From Bacteroides sp. (GTDB lineage: Bacteria; Bacteroidota; Bacteroidia; Bacteroidales; GCA-2748055): a DNA stretch of 8,513 bases. Position numbers and translations under genes: made by a program. Every line of letters begins with the position of its first letter. Position 1 is the first letter of the stretch. This document shows positions 6,759-8,513 of the stretch, in pieces. The DNA lies in NCBI GenBank assembly GCA_011048475.1, contig DSDZ01000473.1:1-8513 (forward strand). Reading direction: 5' to 3'. The notes under the pieces are model-generated. The model was not told the DNA's origin. It searched no databases and saw only the letters and a program-made list of their open reading frames with translations.

Positions 6759-7509
6759 CGGGAAAAAAGTCACCGTCGTGCTGCCTGCATTCAATGCGGT
6801 AAAAACGCTGGAGGCCACCTACCGGGAGATCCCGCTTGGGATCGTGGACTATGTGATCCTGGTGGATGACCTGAGCAGCGATGGCACAGTCCGCCTCGCG
6901 GAGAAGCTGGGGATCAGGCACATTGTCAGACACACGGAGAACCAGGGATACGGAGGCAACCAGAAAAGCTGTTACCGGAAGGCGCTGGAGCTTGATTCGG
7001 ACATTGTGGTCATGCTCCATCCCGATTACCAGTACACACCCAGGCTCATTCCTTCCATGTGTCATCTCATTGCCGGCGGGGTGTACCAGGTGGTGCTTGG
7101 CTCCCGGATCCTGGGGAAAGGCGCACTGAGGGGAGGGATGCCCCTGTACAAGTATCTGGCAAACCGGATCCTCACGTTCATTCAGAATTTGCTGCTGGGG
7201 CAGAAACTTTCGGAATACCACAGCGGATACCGCGCATTTTCCCGTGAAGTGCTCGAATCGATCAATTTCCGGGCGAATTCAGACAATTTTGTGTTTGATA
7301 ACCAGATGCTTGCCCAGATCTTCTTCCGGGGATACGAGATCGCGGAGATCACATGTCCCACCCGTTATTTTGAGGAAGCTTCCTCCATCGATCTCAAGAA
7401 CAGCATTGCATACGGGCTCGGCGTATTGAGGGTGTCCATGCAGTACAGGCTTCAAAAAGCCGGACTGGGCAGATCCGGAATTTTCGATCCGCCCCCGGCC
7501 GGCCGATGA
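6751..7509 (+). CDS. Family 2 glycosyltransferase, polyprenyl-phosphate-sugar synthase type
   Basis: This 252-residue GT-A enzyme is predicted to transfer a sugar from a nucleotide donor to a polyprenyl phosphate in the cytoplasm. The N-terminus has the GT2 start VTVVLPAFNAVKTLEATYREI (split: VTVVLPAFNA at 7-16), then VDDLSSDGT (38-46), NQGYGGNQKS (64-73) and LHPDYQYTP (89-97), where Asp92 occupies the metal-binding DxD position. GSRILGKG (117-124) and SEYHSGYRAF (154-163) are typical of the dolichol-phosphate-mannose-synthase-like group. There is no C-terminal transmembrane pair as in ArnC or GtrB, so it should be soluble or peripheral like the short DPM1-type enzymes. It overlaps the ArnT-like gene by 8 nt, consistent with making that enzyme's lipid-linked donor. 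Which sugar it uses is not readable from sequence. Confidence 0.9.
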   Translation: MIDGKKVTVVLPAFNAVKTLEATYREIPLGIVDYVILVDDLSSDGTVRLAEKLGIRHIVRHTENQGYGGNQKSCYRKALELDSDIVVMLHPDYQYTPRLIPSMCHLIAGGVYQVVLGSRILGKGALRGGMPLYKYLANRILTFIQNLLLGQKLSEYHSGYRAFSREVLESINFRANSDNFVFDNQMLAQIFFRGYEIAEITCPTRYFEEASSIDLKNSIAYGLGVLRVSMQYRLQKAGLGRSGIFDPPPAGR

Positions 7510-7524
7510 ACAACGTGATCTTTG

Positions 7525-7532
7525 TAATTTTG
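7525..7532 (+). promoter_or_regulatory. -7 promoter box for apbE
   Basis: TAATTTTG matches TAnnTTTG exactly in the 43-bp gap between the GT2 stop and the apbE ATG, 20 nt before that start. It suggests that apbE has its own promoter and is not simply the fourth gene of the glycosyltransferase operon. No -33 TTTG is seen at the usual spacing, and read-through from upstream remains possible. Confidence 0.45.
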
Positions 7533-7552
7533 CACCGGGAAAAGCTTAAAAA

Positions 7553-8434
7553 ATGAGACAACGGGATCATCCGGATATGAAAACAGCCTACCGTCAGATC
7601 CGGTCCATGGGCACCACCATGGACCTGGTGCTGCCTGGAAAAGGGGATGCCCCGGCCGATCTGCTGGTGGAAGAGATCACATCGGAGCTGGACCGCATCG
7701 AGCAGCGGCTTTCTGTGTACAGGCCTGATTCGGATATCTCCGTGATCAACCGTGCCGCCTTCAGGCATCCGGTCCCCCTTGACCCTGAAATGCACCTTAT
7801 TTTTACCGAGCTGGTGGCATACCACCGGGAGACCCGGGGTTTCTTCGATGTGACCCTGAAGGCAGTGCTGGATCATTACCTGGAGCACGGGACGGAGGCC
7901 GGGATCCTTCCCGAACGGATCGCCGGATCGGCGGGCATGGAGCACCTGGTTCTGGAAGGGGACCGGATCAGATTCCTGAAAGAAGGGATGCAGATCGATC
8001 TCGGAGGTTACGGCAAGGGATATGCCATGAGAAACATCCTGAAGATCATCTCCGGCCGGGGTGTTGAAAAAGCCCTTGTCAGTTTCGGGGGGAGCCTGGT
8101 ATACGGACTCGGTTCCCATCCTTACGGAGATTGCTGGAAAGTATCGGTCCCGCTTCCGGGAACGACCGAACCCCTTGTGTTCGATCTGAAGAATGAAACC
8201 CTTTCCACCAGCGGAAATTCTTTGAACAACCAAAAAAAATTCGGAAATTCGGGCCATATTGTGAATCCGGAAACACTTCACACCAGGAGAGGGAAGGGAG
8301 TGGTGAGCGTAACAGCCGGCGATCCTGTGAGGGCTGAGGTATTCTCAACAGCTTTATTCAGTGCAGGCAACCAGCGCGCCATGGAAATTGCCGGTCAATT
8401 TCCCGACCTGAAGGTCGGGTGTTTTTTCATGTAG
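7553..8434 (+). CDS. apbE: FAD:protein FMN transferase (ApbE family), predicted cytoplasmic
   Basis: This 293-residue ApbE-type flavin transferase should use FAD and Mg2+ to attach FMN covalently to Ser/Thr residues of target proteins. Family motifs in order: MGTTMDL (19-25), RLSVYRPDSDISVIN (52-66), GFFDVTL (96-102, the GxFDpT motif), IDLGGYGKGYAM (148-159), SFGGSLVYGLG (177-187), LSTSGNSLN (217-225), GHIVNPET (234-241) with the conserved His235, and AEVFSTALFSAG (261-272). The usual AD..ST metal-site motif here has Glu262 in place of Asp, with Thr266 kept. There is no signal peptide or lipobox, and an in-frame TAA at 7547-7549 prevents a longer N-terminus, so the protein should be cytoplasmic, unlike most ApbE lipoproteins. 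Met9 (7577) is an alternative start. The C-terminus stops early after the last motif, and a terminator-like hairpin lies within its final codons. The downstream gene begins with a Tat motif and is a candidate client. Confidence 0.92.
   Translation: MRQRDHPDMKTAYRQIRSMGTTMDLVLPGKGDAPADLLVEEITSELDRIEQRLSVYRPDSDISVINRAAFRHPVPLDPEMHLIFTELVAYHRETRGFFDVTLKAVLDHYLEHGTEAGILPERIAGSAGMEHLVLEGDRIRFLKEGMQIDLGGYGKGYAMRNILKIISGRGVEKALVSFGGSLVYGLGSHPYGDCWKVSVPLPGTTEPLVFDLKNETLSTSGNSLNNQKKFGNSGHIVNPETLHTRRGKGVVSVTAGDPVRAEVFSTALFSAGNQRAMEIAGQFPDLKVGCFFM
8402..8427 (+). terminator. Intrinsic-terminator-like hairpin inside the 3' end of apbE
   Basis: CCCGACC (8402-8408) pairs perfectly with GGTCGGG (8413-8419) around a TGAA loop, and the inner T/A can add an eighth pair. 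It is followed directly by TGTTTTTT (8420-8427). Stem, tight loop and T-run make a good Rho-independent terminator, yet it lies in coding sequence and the TAG stop is at 8432-8434, just past the T-run. It may act as an attenuator between apbE and the next gene. Confidence 0.6.
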
Positions 8435-8447
8435 AAAACGACCGGGA

Positions 8448-8477
8448 TCATATATCAAAACACGGTCATATATCAAA
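8448..8477. repeat. 12-bp direct repeat in front of the Tat-signal gene
   Basis: TCATATATCAAA occurs at 8448-8459 and again at 8466-8477, with an 18-bp period, in the 52-bp gap between apbE and the next start codon. The position just upstream of a start would suit a regulator-binding pair or an AT-rich leader. No TAnnTTTG box is visible here. Confidence 0.7.
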
Positions 8478-8486
8478 GAAGTTTAG

Positions 8487-8513
8487 ATGGAAACAGACAG
8501 GAGAGATTTTATC
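8487..8513 (+). CDS. Start of a Tat-exported protein (truncated by window end)
   Basis: An ATG at 8487 opens a frame that runs to the last base of the window and encodes METDRRDFI. The RRDFI sequence right after the start is the twin-arginine core of a Tat signal peptide, as seen in many Bacteroidota exported oxidoreductases (for example Gfo/Idh/MocA-family proteins, often starting with RRDFIK). Only nine codons are present, so the product class is unknown. It lies 52 bp after apbE on the same strand, which makes it a possible flavinylation target or a functional partner. The purine-rich AAAGAAG (8475-8481) upstream is a weak possible ribosome binding site. Confidence 0.6.

Noticed and set aside
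6060..6818. Minus-strand open frame of 252 codons against the ArnT-like gene
   Set aside because: Shadow of the ArnT-like coding frame; low-complexity composition and no recognisable domain.
7394..8281. Minus-strand open frame of 295 codons across the GT2/apbE junction
   Set aside because: It covers two well-supported plus-strand genes and their spacer, and shows no family motif or start signal.
8419..8513. Slippage on the T6 run shifting apbE into a frame open to the window end
   Set aside because: The alternative frame runs through the intergenic repeat and over the Tat-signal start, and the resulting peptide does not resemble an ApbE C-terminus.

Overview
The window reads as chromosomal DNA of a fairly GC-rich member of the Bacteroidota. 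Four things support this: a C-terminal type IX secretion (T9SS type A) sorting domain on the first gene, a lipoprotein GH3 glycosidase of the Bacteroides/Prevotella beta-xylosidase type, several TAnnTTTG (-7) promoter boxes typical of this phylum, and mostly weak Shine-Dalgarno signals. The genus cannot be told from the sequence alone. I see no tRNA, rRNA, CRISPR array, insertion sequence or integrase.

Layout: (1) 3-476 is the 3' end of a secreted protein with a T9SS tail, probably an M1-type metallopeptidase. (2) 477-564 is a short intergenic region with a 17-bp tandem repeat that forms a terminator-like hairpin and carries a candidate promoter. (3) 565-3153 is a complete GH3 beta-xylosidase/beta-glucosidase lipoprotein with an inserted PA14 domain. 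(4) 3159-4325, on the minus strand, is a complete galactokinase (galK) converging on the GH3 gene with 5 bp between the stop codons. (5) 4326-4428 is a divergent promoter region with two identical -7 boxes facing apart. (6) 4429-7509 is a tightly overlapping three-gene operon: PAP2 phosphatase, ArnT-like GT-C glycosyltransferase, and a soluble polyprenyl-phosphate-sugar-synthase-like GT2. (7) 7553-8434 is an ApbE-type FAD:protein FMN transferase with no signal peptide and an intrinsic-terminator-like hairpin inside its last codons. (8) 8487-8513 is the start of a gene whose first nine codons contain a twin-arginine (Tat) motif.

How the genes may work together: GH3 and GalK fit plant or algal glycan use, with sugar release in the cell envelope and galactose phosphorylation in the cytoplasm, but nothing shows that they are co-regulated. 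The PAP2/ArnT-like/GT2 operon fits an envelope glycolipid-modification module: GT2 charges a polyprenyl phosphate with a sugar, the ArnT-like enzyme transfers it on the periplasmic side, and PAP2 removes a lipid phosphate. It resembles in composition the Francisella FlmF/FlmK/LpxF lipid A pathway, but the acceptor and sugar here are unknown. The apbE-Tat pair suggests flavin loading in the cytoplasm before Tat export, which is a hypothesis because the partner gene is cut off by the window edge.
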